Shown here: positions 1 through 15,004 of the stretch, piece after piece
Layout: the number at the start of each line of letters is the position of its first letter
Position numbering within the stretch: the first letter of the stretch is position 1
Assembly: GCA_003141695.1 (NCBI GenBank)
Contig: PLNE01000172.1
Span: 221-46,791 of the forward strand
Reading direction: 5' to 3'
Length of the DNA stretch: 46,571 nucleotides
From: Candidatus Dormiibacterota bacterium
GTDB taxonomy: Bacteria > Chloroflexota > Dormibacteria > Aeolococcales > Aeolococcaceae
Translations under genes and position numbers: made by a program
Notes under the pieces: generated by a model
Told to the model about the DNA's origin: nothing
What the model saw: the letters and a program-made list of their open reading frames with translations, nothing else
The model's database searches: none

Positions 1-2350
<2,350 letters not shown>

Positions 2351-2354
<4 letters not shown>

Positions 2355-3474
2355 GACCCGTCCTCATCTGGATGGTCGACGGAAGCGACCGTGGCCGCCC
2401 GGTCCGGCGATGCCAACGCCGCGGCGATCCGCGAGCTGACCCGCTGGCGGGCGGCGAGCGCCGCCACGCGCACGGCGTTGCCGATGGCCTCGGCGTCACT
2501 GCGGCCGTGAGCGATGACCACCTCGCCGGCCACTCCGAGCAGCAGGGCGCCCCCGGACTTGCGGTAGTCGACCCGGTCGCGCAGGGGGCGGAGCTTCGGC
2601 TTGAGCAGGGCGCCTCCGACCTTGCCGGTCAGCGATCCGCGCGCCTCGCGGGAGATCACCCCGAAGAGAAGCTCGGCGACCCCCTCCGCCGTCTTGAGGA
2701 CGACGTTGCCGGTGAAGCCGTCGGTCACGACGACGTCGCAGGAGCCGTTGAAGACGTCCCGTCCCTCGACGTTGCCGACGAAACGGAGCCGTGCGGACGA
2801 GAGCAGCCGGTGCGCCTCCTGGACCAGCTCCGAGCCCTTCTCCGCCTCCTCCCCGTTGCTCAGCAGGCCGACGCGGGGGTCATCGACTCCCATCATCAGG
2901 CGCGCGTAGATGCTGCCCATCACTCCGAACTGGAGCAGCCAGAGCGGCTTGCAGTCGACGTTGCCGCCGATGTCGAGCAGGAAGGTGGAGGTGGTGGGGG
3001 TGGGGAAGGTCGCCCCGATGGCGGGCCGCGCGACCCCGCGGATCCGCCCCACCGTGAGCAGCGCCGCGGCCAGGGTGGCGCCGCTGTTGCCGGCGGAGAC
3101 GGCCGCCTGGGCCCGTCCCTCGGCGACCAGGCGGGTCGCGACCACCACGCTGGCGTCCTTCTTGGACCGGACCGCCTGGGCGGGGTGCTCGTCCATGCCG
3201 ATCACCGACCCCGCCGGCACGATCTCCACGTGGCTGCGCAGCACGTCCGCGGCGCGGGTCGCGTTGTCGGGGAGAGCGCGCCGCCATTCCTCGGAGAGGG
3301 CTTGCAGGCGCTCACGGTCGCCCACCAGCAGCACCCGGATGCCGTCCTTGAGGGCGGCTTCGAGGGCTCCACGCACGGCGGCCTGGGGGTCGTTGTCACC
3401 GCCCATGGCGTCGACGGCCACGGTGACCGGGGTCGCCGTCGGACGCGTCCCTCCCGGGGTGCCGCTCTGCTCCA

Positions 3475-3475
<1 letters not shown>
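2351..3475 (-). CDS. plsX: Phosphate acyltransferase PlsX
   Basis: PlsX makes acyl-phosphate from acyl-ACP and phosphate, the first step of the PlsX/PlsY route to phosphatidic acid; it is a soluble protein that associates with the membrane surface. The 374-aa product has the family blocks VAVDAMGGD, SAGNSGA, LSNGEEAEKGS, VVTDGFTGNVVLK and GGALLLGV (usually GGAPLLG). Length is slightly above the usual 330-350 because of short unconserved tails at both ends. It sits between gyrB and gyrA: its ATG shares one base with the gyrB TGA, and its own stop overlaps the gyrA start. Its usual neighbours (rpmF, fabH, fabD, acpP) are absent. The overlaps tie its expression to gyrase. Confidence 0.96.
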
Positions 3476-5604
<2,129 letters not shown>

Positions 5605-5613
5605 ATTCTACCA
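5605..5613 (-). promoter_or_regulatory. Extended -10 promoter for the gyr operon
   Basis: Read on the minus strand this is TGGTAGAAT, an extended -10 (TGn plus TAGAAT) in an AT-rich island that stands out from the surrounding G+C-rich DNA. Transcription would start near 5597, giving a leader of about 55 nt before the TTG at 5541. No good -35 is seen, as is usual for extended -10 promoters. No start codon lies 6-9 nt downstream, so this one is not leaderless. Confidence 0.5.
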
Positions 5614-5815
5614 GTGCACTGCCCTCTGCCGGGTTGCCGGGCGGCGTTTCCCCGGCCGGCCGGTCACGCCGTCCGCGGGGCCCCGTGGTCGCTCCCCCAG
5701 CCGGTCCGGCGCTGGCCCTCGGGACGGGAGCCTCCCCGCCTCGCGAGGGTCGGGCGTTCGCCCTGGAGCTGCTCCCGTCTGGTCAGGCGAGCGCCGTTCC
5801 GGGACACTTGGACCG

Positions 5816-8611
5816 ATGGCCCTCGACGAATACCGGCGCAAGCGCGACTTCTCCCGCACGCCCGAGCCCAGCGGCGAGGCGCAGCCAGGTGCTGGCTCCG
5901 ACCGAGGGCTCTGGGACCGGCTCCCGGAGGGGAGCCGTTTCTGCGTCCAGATGCACCGGGCGACGCGGCTCCACTACGACTTCCGGCTCGAGCACCGGGG
6001 CGTCCTCCTCTCGTGGGCGATCCCTCGGGGCCCTTCGCTGGATCCCGCGTCCCGCCGCCTGGCCGTCCAGACCGAGGACCATCCCGTCGACTACGGCCAA
6101 TTCGAGGGGGTGATCCCCTCCGGGTACGGGATGGGCACCGTGGAGCTCTGGGACGCCGGCTCCTTCGAGTGGACCCGGGAGTCCGCCGCCGACCCGGAAG
6201 CTCAGATCAGAGCGGGGGACATCAAGTTCCGGCTGGCCGGGGAGAAGCTGCGCGGCGAGTTTGCCCTGGTCAGGATCGGCGGCCGCGGCCGTTACCCCGG
6301 TGCCAGCCCGGAGGCGGAGCGCAACTTCCTGCTCATCAAGAAGCGGGACGAGGCGGCGAGCGCCGGCCACGACGCCGCCGGAGAGGATCGCTCCGTCAAG
6401 AGCGGGCGGACCCTGGCGGAGATCGCCGCCGCCGGGGGCGGTGACCCGCGCCAGAAGCGACGCCCGGCCGAAGGGGCCGCGCCCTCGGCGGGTGGCGCTC
6501 CGACCGCTGCCCCCGGTTCTCCGTCGCCGCCGGACAGCGCCCCCGCCGCTGCGACCGGCTCCGCCTCGACCCCGGGTGGCAACGCCGCCGTCCCGCTCCC
6601 CTCCCCGATGCTGGCGGTCACCGCCGACCGGCCCTTCTCCCGCGCCGGCTGGATGTACGAGCTGAAGTACGACGGCATCCGGGCCACGGTGGCGGTGGAC
6701 GGATCGGGGGTCCGCGTCCTGGGCCGGCGCGGCCGCGACGAGACGCTCCGCTTTCCGGAGGCCGCCGCCATCCCCACCCAGCTCCGATCCCGGAGTGCCG
6801 TCCTCGACTGCGAGATCGTGGTCCTCGATGAGGCCGGTCATCCCGATTTCGAGAGGCTGCAGTCGCGGATCAACCTCGAGGGCCCCGGCGAGGCGCGGCG
6901 TGCCGCCGACCGCCATCCGGCCACCTTCGTCGCCTTCGACCTGCTCTCGCTCGACGGTCGCGACCTGACCGCCACCGAGCTCCGCATCCGCAAGAAGACG
7001 CTCCGAGAGCTGGTCGGCCCCTCCGGACCGGTGCTCTTCGCCGACCACGTCGAGGAGGATGGCGAGAGCTTCTTCGCTGCTGTCTCCGAGCTGGGGCTGG
7101 AGGGGATGGTCGCCAAGCGCGCCGATTCCCTCTACCAGCCGGGCCGGCGGAGCCCTGACTGGATCAAGGTCAAGGCCTGGCGCACCCAGAGCTGCGCCAT
7201 CGCCGGATGGACCGAGGGGCATGGCCGGCGGGGGCACCTCGGGGCGCTCGTCCTCGCCCTGCGTGGTGCGGGCGGCTGGGAGGCCTGCGGCCAGGTCGGC
7301 ACCGGGTTCGGGGAGGCGACGATCGCCGACCTCCTCCGCCGCATGGGGCCGCTGCGCCGGCTCACCTCCCCGATCGCCGTTCCCCCGAAGCTGACCGAGT
7401 CGGTCACCTGGGTGGAGCCGCGTCTCGTCTGCGAGGTGCGCCATGCCGGCTGGACGAGGGCGGGTGTCCTCCGGCATCCCGCCTTCCTCGCCCTCCGGGA
7501 GGACGCGGGCCCGGAGGACTGCGTTCGCGAGGAGACGGCCGACGTCGACGCGCTCGTGTCCCGGGCCGGCGCGCCCCCGCCGATTGCGGTGAGGTCGGGG
7601 CCTCCACCCCAGGCCGTGTCGCCACAGCTCCCGCCCGCGGCGGCACGGCCCGAGCTCCCGCCGGAGGTGGCCGAGGCGCTCGAGGCCCTCCCCGGCCTCC
7701 GCCCCGACGACTGGTGGCAGATCGGGTCACGGCGGCTGCATCTCACCAATCTCGACAAGCCGATCTGGCCCCAGCCCGTCATCACCAAGCGCCGGATGAT
7801 CGACTACTACGTCCGGATGTCGCCCTACCTCCTGCCCTACCTCCGCGATCGTCCGCTCTCCACCCAGGTCTTCCCGGACGGCGTCACCGGGCACTCGTTC
7901 TGGCGCAAGGACAAGCCCAGCCACGCTCCGGAGTGGATCGATTCCTGGCTTTTCGAGGGTGAGTCCGGGAGCAAGCGCTGGATCGTGGTCCGGGAGGCGG
8001 CCACGCTCGGCTGGCTGGCCAACGCGGGCGTCGTCGACCTTCACCCCTGGCATTCGCGGGTCGACGCCCCGGACCAGCCCGACTGGGCGGTCTACGATCT
8101 CGACCCCTTCGAGCCGGCCAGCTTCGACGACGTCCGGGACATCGCCCGGCTGGTGAAGGCCGCCCTCGACCACCTGGGGTTGCGCGGCCTGCTCAAGACG
8201 AGCGGCCAGACCGGCCTCCAGATCTACGTGCCGCTCCGCCGCGGTCCCGACTACGCCAGGGTCCGAGGCTGGGTGGAGGAGGTGGGCCGGGCGATCGGGC
8301 GGGTGGAGCCGGACCGGATCAGCTGGGAGTGGGCGGTGAGCCGGCGGGCTGGGCGGATCCGGATCGACTACACACAGAACATCATCAACAAGACGCTGGC
8401 GGCCCCTTACTCGCTCCGCCCCCTGCCCGGAGCCACCGTCTCGACCCCGCTCGCCTGGGAGGAGCTGGACGACCCCGGTCTCCGGCCCGACCGCTGGACC
8501 ATGGAGACGATCTGGGAGCGCCTCCGGAGCGTCGGTGACCTCTTCACCGGCGTGCTGGACGGTGACCAGCTCCTACCGCCCCAAGCGGCAGGCCGCTTGG
8601 GGACCCCATGA
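5816..8611 (+). CDS. ligD: Multifunctional NHEJ ligase LigD (PE-LIG-POL)
   Basis: LigD processes and seals double-strand breaks in bacterial non-homologous end joining, normally with Ku. The 931-aa product has three domains. A 3'-phosphoesterase comes first (about 1-165; RATRLHYDFRLEH, VIPSGYGMGTVELWD). After an Ala/Pro/Gly-rich linker (about 195-245) comes an ATP-dependent ligase (about 255-560; nucleotidyl lysine Lys284 in ELKYDGIR, EGMVAKR, WIKVK). A primase-polymerase domain ends the protein (about 640-925; catalytic DLD at Asp761/Asp763, SGQTGLQIYVPL). This is the Pseudomonas-type domain order, not the mycobacterial POL-PE-LIG order. ATG 5816 (MALDEYRRKRDFSRT) is chosen because the PE domain begins there; the upstream open frame looks non-coding. 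No ku gene is in the window. A weak GACACT lies 7 nt before the ATG. Confidence 0.95.
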   Translation: MALDEYRRKRDFSRTPEPSGEAQPGAGSDRGLWDRLPEGSRFCVQMHRATRLHYDFRLEHRGVLLSWAIPRGPSLDPASRRLAVQTEDHPVDYGQFEGVIPSGYGMGTVELWDAGSFEWTRESAADPEAQIRAGDIKFRLAGEKLRGEFALVRIGGRGRYPGASPEAERNFLLIKKRDEAASAGHDAAGEDRSVKSGRTLAEIAAAGGGDPRQKRRPAEGAAPSAGGAPTAAPGSPSPPDSAPAAATGSASTPGGNAAVPLPSPMLAVTADRPFSRAGWMYELKYDGIRATVAVDGSGVRVLGRRGRDETLRFPEAAAIPTQLRSRSAVLDCEIVVLDEAGHPDFERLQSRINLEGPGEARRAADRHPATFVAFDLLSLDGRDLTATELRIRKKTLRELVGPSGPVLFADHVEEDGESFFAAVSELGLEGMVAKRADSLYQPGRRSPDWIKVKAWRTQSCAIAGWTEGHGRRGHLGALVLALRGAGGWEACGQVGTGFGEATIADLLRRMGPLRRLTSPIAVPPKLTESVTWVEPRLVCEVRHAGWTRAGVLRHPAFLALREDAGPEDCVREETADVDALVSRAGAPPPIAVRSGPPPQAVSPQLPPAAARPELPPEVAEALEALPGLRPDDWWQIGSRRLHLTNLDKPIWPQPVITKRRMIDYYVRMSPYLLPYLRDRPLSTQVFPDGVTGHSFWRKDKPSHAPEWIDSWLFEGESGSKRWIVVREAATLGWLANAGVVDLHPWHSRVDAPDQPDWAVYDLDPFEPASFDDVRDIARLVKAALDHLGLRGLLKTSGQTGLQIYVPLRRGPDYARVRGWVEEVGRAIGRVEPDRISWEWAVSRRAGRIRIDYTQNIINKTLAAPYSLRPLPGATVSTPLAWEELDDPGLRPDRWTMETIWERLRSVGDLFTGVLDGDQLLPPQAAGRLGTP
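8579..8602. repeat. Tandem hairpin unit 1 (11-bp arms)
   Basis: A perfect 11+2+11 inverted repeat (left arm CCCCAAGCGGC) lies over the last codons of ligD. It is preceded by CCG and followed by ACCC, as is unit 2 at 8634. No T-run follows, so a classical rho-independent terminator is not supported, although the position at the end of ligD suggests transcription termination or 3'-end protection. Confidence 0.7.
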
Positions 8612-8633
8612 CCATCAGGTGGCGCTGCCGCCG

Positions 8634-8657
8634 CCCCACGCCGCGGGCGGCGTGGGG
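8634..8657. repeat. Tandem hairpin unit 2, covarying with unit 1
   Basis: A perfect 11+2+11 inverted repeat (left arm CCCCACGCCGC) begins 55 bp after the start of unit 1, with the same flanks (CCG before, ACCC after). It differs from unit 1 at five positions: four form two compensated base pairs and one is in the loop. It lies in the non-coding gap between ligD and the HNH gene. Confidence 0.7.
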
Positions 8658-8814
8658 ACCCTCTTCTCACAGGGGCTCGCCGCCCCTCGGCGGCCCGGCA
8701 TAGCCGGTCTCTCGCCAGTCGCCGGGCCGTGGGCCCGCCGTCCTGCCAACGGATGCATCGACGCCGGAGCCGGGTGACGCCGCAGGGCCCCACCGCTCGC
8801 TCTGGTCCAGGCCA

Positions 8815-8820
8815 TAGAAT
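8815..8820 (+). promoter_or_regulatory. -10 TAGAAT, leaderless promoter of the HNH gene
   Basis: TAGAAT ends 7 nt before the ATG at 8828, so transcription would begin at or next to the start codon. No Shine-Dalgarno sequence and no convincing -35 are seen. Confidence 0.55.
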
Positions 8821-8827
8821 TTCGAGG

Positions 8828-9355
8828 ATGGCTGTCCTGCTCCTGAATGCCTCACTACAGCCCCTGAACGTGATCAGCCATCGGAGGCTGGTCGTTCTGC
8901 TGAGCAAGGAGCGGGTCGCCTTCCTGGACTCGGACGCGGAGGTCCGCGCCGCGGCGGCCCTGCAGGACCGCCGCATCCCCGTGGACGTGGTCATCGTGCG
9001 CCTGCTCCGCAATATCCACGTGCCCCGCCGGGTGCTCCGCCCCAACCGGCGCAATCTGCTGCTTCGCGACGACAACACCTGTCAGTACTGCGGCATGCTC
9101 GGCGTTCCCGCGGAGCTCACCGTCGATCACGTGATCCCCGTCTCCAGGGGCGGTGCGCCGGACCAGTGGGACAACGTGGTGCTCGCCTGCAAGCGGTGCA
9201 ACTGGCGGAAGGCCGATCACCTTCCGGCCGAGGTGGGGATGCACCTGCTCCGGGCGCCCGGGCCGCTCACCCAGGAGTACGCCCACATCATCTTCCTGCG
9301 CTACCCCGCGCTCAAGGCGGCCTATGACGCGTACTGCGCCACCGCCGCCGCGTAG
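8828..9355 (+). CDS. HNH endonuclease family protein
   Basis: A 175-aa protein of a small HNH family that is widespread in actinobacterial, deinococcal and cyanobacterial genomes. A two-cysteine pair CQYC (Cys85, Cys88) and a second pair CKRC (Cys121, Cys124) frame the HNH core: VDHVIPVSRGG with Asp100-His101, then WDNVV with Asn116. This is a zinc-stabilised beta-beta-alpha-metal fold expected to nick or cut DNA. The first 70 residues (MAVLLLNASLQPLNVISHRR) form the N-terminal region characteristic of these proteins. No methylase, phage or intron context is present, so this is not a recognisable restriction or homing gene; the cellular role is unknown. It follows ligD after a 216-bp gap with the paired hairpins, and appears leaderless. 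The ATG at 8828 matches the usual family start. Confidence 0.88.
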   Translation: MAVLLLNASLQPLNVISHRRLVVLLSKERVAFLDSDAEVRAAAALQDRRIPVDVVIVRLLRNIHVPRRVLRPNRRNLLLRDDNTCQYCGMLGVPAELTVDHVIPVSRGGAPDQWDNVVLACKRCNWRKADHLPAEVGMHLLRAPGPLTQEYAHIIFLRYPALKAAYDAYCATAAA

Positions 9356-9487
9356 TCGCTCCCCGGCGGGCGACCCCCGCCCAGGTGGTGCCGGGCGCCC
9401 CCCTGCCCCGGTGCGCCCCGCCGTGCCTCTCAGGAAACTCTCACCCGACTCTCACGGGCTGCTCATCCTTCCGCAAGCTTCGGCGCG

Positions 9488-9493
9488 TAGGGT
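9488..9493 (+). promoter_or_regulatory. -10 TAGGGT, leaderless promoter of the C39-like gene
   Basis: TAGGGT ends 6 nt before the ATG at 9500, with no ribosome binding site in between. Confidence 0.45.
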
Positions 9494-9499
9494 GTTGGG

Positions 9500-10342
9500 A
9501 TGACCCGACGTCCCGGCAGCCGTCTCTTGCTGGCTTCGGCCATTTCCCTGGGAGCCGCCCTGATCGCGGTGCTCGCCCCCTGGGATGCGCGGGCCAGCTC
9601 GCCCGGCGCCGATGGCCAGGCCGCCGTGCACTCGCGCTCGACGTCGGTTCTCGCGATCCATCCGGCGGCGGTCAAGCCGGTTGCCGAGCCGACCGCGACC
9701 CCGATCCCAATCCCGACGCCCACCCTGGCAGTGGCCCCGCTGGTCACCCTCTCCGAGGCCCAGATTCCCATCACCTACCACTCCCAGCAGGACGGCGACT
9801 GGTGCGACCCCACCGACATCGAGATGTGGCTCCAGGCGGACGGCGTCCCCCTCCACGGACTTGACGACTACGCCATCCAGCAGGGCTTCTGGAACTACGA
9901 ACTCGCCAACAACGACGGCTACACCCTCTCGCAGTGGAACGCCTCCCCCTACGCCGTCGCCGTCACCCTCGACCGCTTCGGCGGCTGGGACGACATCGGT
10001 GACGCCCCGCAGCCGACCGCCGATGCCGCGGGCGTGGTCATCTCGTACAGCCTGGACATGCTCCAGCAGCCCGTCATCGTCATGGTCGGCCAGGGGACGC
10101 ACTACGTCCTGGTCACCGGCGTCACCCTGAGCGCGGCGGGCACGGACGCTCCGCCCCTCTCCGTCACCGTCGACGACCCGCTGGCCTATGGGGTCGGTGG
10201 CACCCCGCCGGCCGGTTCCAACGGGACCGAGACGATGAGCTGGGACGACTTCACGGACTGGTACACGCCCAACACCAATCACGGCGGTGTCTGGGCCGGG
10301 CAGTGGGTGTTGATCGCCGCCGGCATCCCGCTGGTCAGCTGA
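9500..10342 (+). CDS. Secreted C39-like (papain-fold) peptidase domain protein
   Basis: A 280-aa exported protein. A Sec signal peptide is clear: basic MTRRPGSR, a hydrophobic stretch to about residue 27 and a likely cut at ARA-SS near residue 33. A Pro/Thr/Ala-rich linker follows (about 45-80; PTATPIPIPTPT). The rest matches the C39-like peptidase fold: QQDGDWC with Cys102 as candidate nucleophile and its Gln partner just before, GTHYVLVTG with His201, and VDDPL supplying an acidic residue. Cys-Asp-Pro-Thr replaces the common Cys-Gly-Pro-Thr. It stands alone, without a bacteriocin exporter or precursor, so a role as extracellular cysteine peptidase or cell-wall amidase is only a family inference. 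The substrate is unknown. Confidence 0.75.
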   Translation: MTRRPGSRLLLASAISLGAALIAVLAPWDARASSPGADGQAAVHSRSTSVLAIHPAAVKPVAEPTATPIPIPTPTLAVAPLVTLSEAQIPITYHSQQDGDWCDPTDIEMWLQADGVPLHGLDDYAIQQGFWNYELANNDGYTLSQWNASPYAVAVTLDRFGGWDDIGDAPQPTADAAGVVISYSLDMLQQPVIVMVGQGTHYVLVTGVTLSAAGTDAPPLSVTVDDPLAYGVGGTPPAGSNGTETMSWDDFTDWYTPNTNHGGVWAGQWVLIAAGIPLVS

Positions 10343-10410
10343 ACCCCGCCACCGGGGGGCGGCCGCAGCGCGCCTCTCCACATCGAGCGCCGCGCGGCAC
10401 CCTCACTTTC

Positions 10411-10433
10411 GATAGTTAGTCTATATAATTATC
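10411..10433. promoter_or_regulatory. AT-rich imperfect operator overlapping the aconitase -10
   Basis: The arms GATAGTTA and TAATTATC (one mismatch) are separated by 7 bp and include the -10 TATAAT. The core GTTAGTCTA resembles the GTTAGCCTA core of DtxR/IdeR iron boxes. Placement over the -10 suits a repressor. Metal control is inference from this resemblance and from the Fe-S target gene. Confidence 0.4.
10424..10429 (+). promoter_or_regulatory. -10 TATAAT of aconitase
   Basis: A consensus TATAAT in an AT-rich patch. Transcription would start near 10436, leaving a leader of about 75 nt. No -35 resembling TTGACA lies 16-18 bp upstream. Confidence 0.55.
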
Positions 10434-10439
10434 TCCACG

Positions 10440-10457
10440 CCCCGGACCGTTCCGGGG
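10440..10457 (+). repeat. Leader hairpin of aconitase mRNA
   Basis: Arms CCCCGGA and TCCGGGG around a 4-nt loop fold into a 7-bp hairpin at the 5' end of the predicted acnA leader. It may stabilise the mRNA; nothing more can be said. Confidence 0.4.
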
Positions 10458-10513
10458 TGAGGGGCCAGGAGTGGCAGGATGGGCTGCCGAGGACGTCGGA
10501 CGGTGGAGGTGAG

Positions 10514-13207
<2,694 letters not shown>

Positions 13208-13236
13208 CCGTGGGTGCGCCCCGGCTAGACTGTGAT

Positions 13237-13250
13237 CGAACATTCGTGTG
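13237..13250 (+). promoter_or_regulatory. LexA-like (SOS) box at the recJ promoter
   Basis: CGAACATTCGTGTG resembles the Gram-positive/actinobacterial LexA box CGAACRNRYGTTYG, with a perfect left half and two departures from consensus to the right. It directly abuts the -10 TAGATT, as expected for a repressor site. Candidate only. Confidence 0.35.
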
Positions 13251-13256
13251 TAGATT
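13251..13256 (+). promoter_or_regulatory. -10 TAGATT, leaderless promoter of recJ
   Basis: TAGATT ends 9 nt before the GTG at 13266 and no ribosome binding site intervenes. A second hexamer, TAGACT, lies about 20 bp upstream. Confidence 0.45.
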
Positions 13257-13265
13257 GTCGAGCGC

Positions 13266-14996
13266 GTGAAGCCAGCCCCCCGCCGCTGGGAGATCAATGA
13301 CTCCCCCCCGATCCCCGGGCACTCGCCCGTGCTCGGACGTGTCCTGGCGGGTCGGGGCCTGGACGGCGCCGAAGCCGCCGCCTTCCTCTCCGGTGGCATG
13401 GAGCTGCTCGATCCCTTTGGCCTGGAGGGGATGGCGGATGCCGTCGTCACCCTCGGCGTGGCGGTCACCGAGGGCCGGCGCATCGCCGTCTACGGGGATT
13501 ACGACGCCGACGGGGTGACCGCCTGCGCGATGCTGACCCGGGCGCTCCGGGCGGGCGGCGCCGACGTCCTCCCCTACATCCCCAACCGGATGACCGAGGG
13601 CTACGGGCTCCACGCCGCGGCGTTGGAAGAGCTGGCCGCCCAGGGGGTCCGCTGCGTGGTCACCGTCGACTGCGGCACCAGCTCGGTCGAGGTCGCCGCC
13701 AACCGGCCGGCGGGGATGGCCCTGGTGGTGACCGACCACCACCTGCCACTCGCCCCCGACGGCAGCCTACCCCGGCTGGCGCCCGCCGACGCCTTGGTCA
13801 ACCCCAAGCAGCCGGCTGACACGTACGGTTTCGACGGGCTCGCCGGGGCGGGGGTGGCCTGGAAGCTGCTCTGCGCCCTGGAGTCCGAGGGGATCGTCCC
13901 CGCCGGTCAGGCGGACGCCTTCATCGGTCTCGCCGCGCTGGGGACGATCGCCGACATGATGCCGCTTCGCGGCGAGAACCGGACCATCGTCCGCCGAGGG
14001 CTGGGGCGCATCCTGGAGCTGCCGGGGCTGCGCGCCCTGGCCCAGGCCGCCGCCGTCTCCGCCCCTCTCGTCGCCTCCGACATCGCCTTCGATCTCGCCC
14101 CGAGGATCAATGCGGCCGGCCGCATGGAGGACGCCCGCCTGGCCCTCGACCTCTGCCTGAGCGACGACCCCGACGAGTGCGGTGGCCTGGCCCACCAGCT
14201 CGACCGGCAGAACCGGAGACGGCAGGCGGCGGTCGCGGCGGCGCTGGCGGAGGCCGAGGAGCGGGTTGCCGAGCTCCCCGACGAGACGCCGGCGATCGTC
14301 ATCGGCGACCCGGGCTGGCCGATGGGGATCGTTGGACTGGTGGCCGGACGGCTGATGGAGCGGTACTCGGTCCCCGCCTTCGTGGTCTGCCTCGATCCCG
14401 GCGAGGCCAAGGGGTCGGGTCGCTCGGTCTCCGGGGTCCACATCGTCCGCGCTCTCGATCACGCCGCCCCCACCCTGCTCCGCTACGGTGGCCACGCCGC
14501 GGCGGCCGGCTTCAGCCTGAGGGCGGAGGACTTCGGTCGCTTCCGCGACCTGATCTCGGAGGCGTGCGCCGAGCAGGCCGCCGACCGGCCGCGCGAGCGC
14601 ATCTTCCACGTCGACAGCGAGATCGGGTGCGCAGACGCCACCCTCGACCTCTGTGGCCAGTTGGACGAGGTCGAACCCTGCGGGATCGGTAACCCCACAC
14701 CGCTGCTCGCCATCCGTGGCTGCGAGGTGGTCAGCACGCACACCTTCGGCAGTGAGGGACAGCACGTGAAGGTGGCGCTGCGCGACGGCCGGCGGGGGAC
14801 GGTCGAGGCGATCGCCTTCAACAAGCCCGGTCTCGCCGAGCACCTGCCGCGAGGGCGGCGCATCGACGTCTGCTTTGCCCTGGAACGGGACAGCTGGCAG
14901 GGCCAGGTCCGGGTCCGGGCCCGGCTGCGCGACCTGAGACCGGCACGAGCCGAGCGGCCGGTGAGCGTGGAGGACACGCTCGGCGTCCCGGCCTGA
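13266..14996 (+). CDS. recJ: Single-stranded-DNA-specific exonuclease RecJ
   Basis: RecJ degrades single-stranded DNA 5' to 3' in recombination, base-excision and mismatch repair. The 576-aa product has the DHH phosphoesterase motifs: VYGDYDADGVTA (Asp78, Asp80), the central VDCGTS and TDHH, and LAALGTIADMM. A DHHA1 domain follows (SGRSVSGVHIVRAL, RYGGHAAAAGFSL), then a C-terminal OB-like region. The start is GTG 13266, giving MKPAPRRWEI, a typical RecJ N-terminus. It ends 8 bp short of the convergent cpaF stop, with no room for a terminator. The promoter appears leaderless with a LexA-like box. Length matches the shorter RecJ class. Confidence 0.95.
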   Translation: MKPAPRRWEINDSPPIPGHSPVLGRVLAGRGLDGAEAAAFLSGGMELLDPFGLEGMADAVVTLGVAVTEGRRIAVYGDYDADGVTACAMLTRALRAGGADVLPYIPNRMTEGYGLHAAALEELAAQGVRCVVTVDCGTSSVEVAANRPAGMALVVTDHHLPLAPDGSLPRLAPADALVNPKQPADTYGFDGLAGAGVAWKLLCALESEGIVPAGQADAFIGLAALGTIADMMPLRGENRTIVRRGLGRILELPGLRALAQAAAVSAPLVASDIAFDLAPRINAAGRMEDARLALDLCLSDDPDECGGLAHQLDRQNRRRQAAVAAALAEAEERVAELPDETPAIVIGDPGWPMGIVGLVAGRLMERYSVPAFVVCLDPGEAKGSGRSVSGVHIVRALDHAAPTLLRYGGHAAAAGFSLRAEDFGRFRDLISEACAEQAADRPRERIFHVDSEIGCADATLDLCGQLDEVEPCGIGNPTPLLAIRGCEVVSTHTFGSEGQHVKVALRDGRRGTVEAIAFNKPGLAEHLPRGRRIDVCFALERDSWQGQVRVRARLRDLRPARAERPVSVEDTLGVPA

Positions 14997-15004
14997 GCAG
15001 TACC

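Noticed and set aside
8579-8657. Paired hairpins as simple rho-independent terminators
   Set aside because: Neither is followed by a T-run, and the first lies inside the ligD coding sequence; listed as repeats instead.
8828-9355. HNH gene as homing endonuclease or restriction enzyme
   Set aside because: No intron, intein, methylase or phage gene around it; ligD and flanks are uninterrupted.
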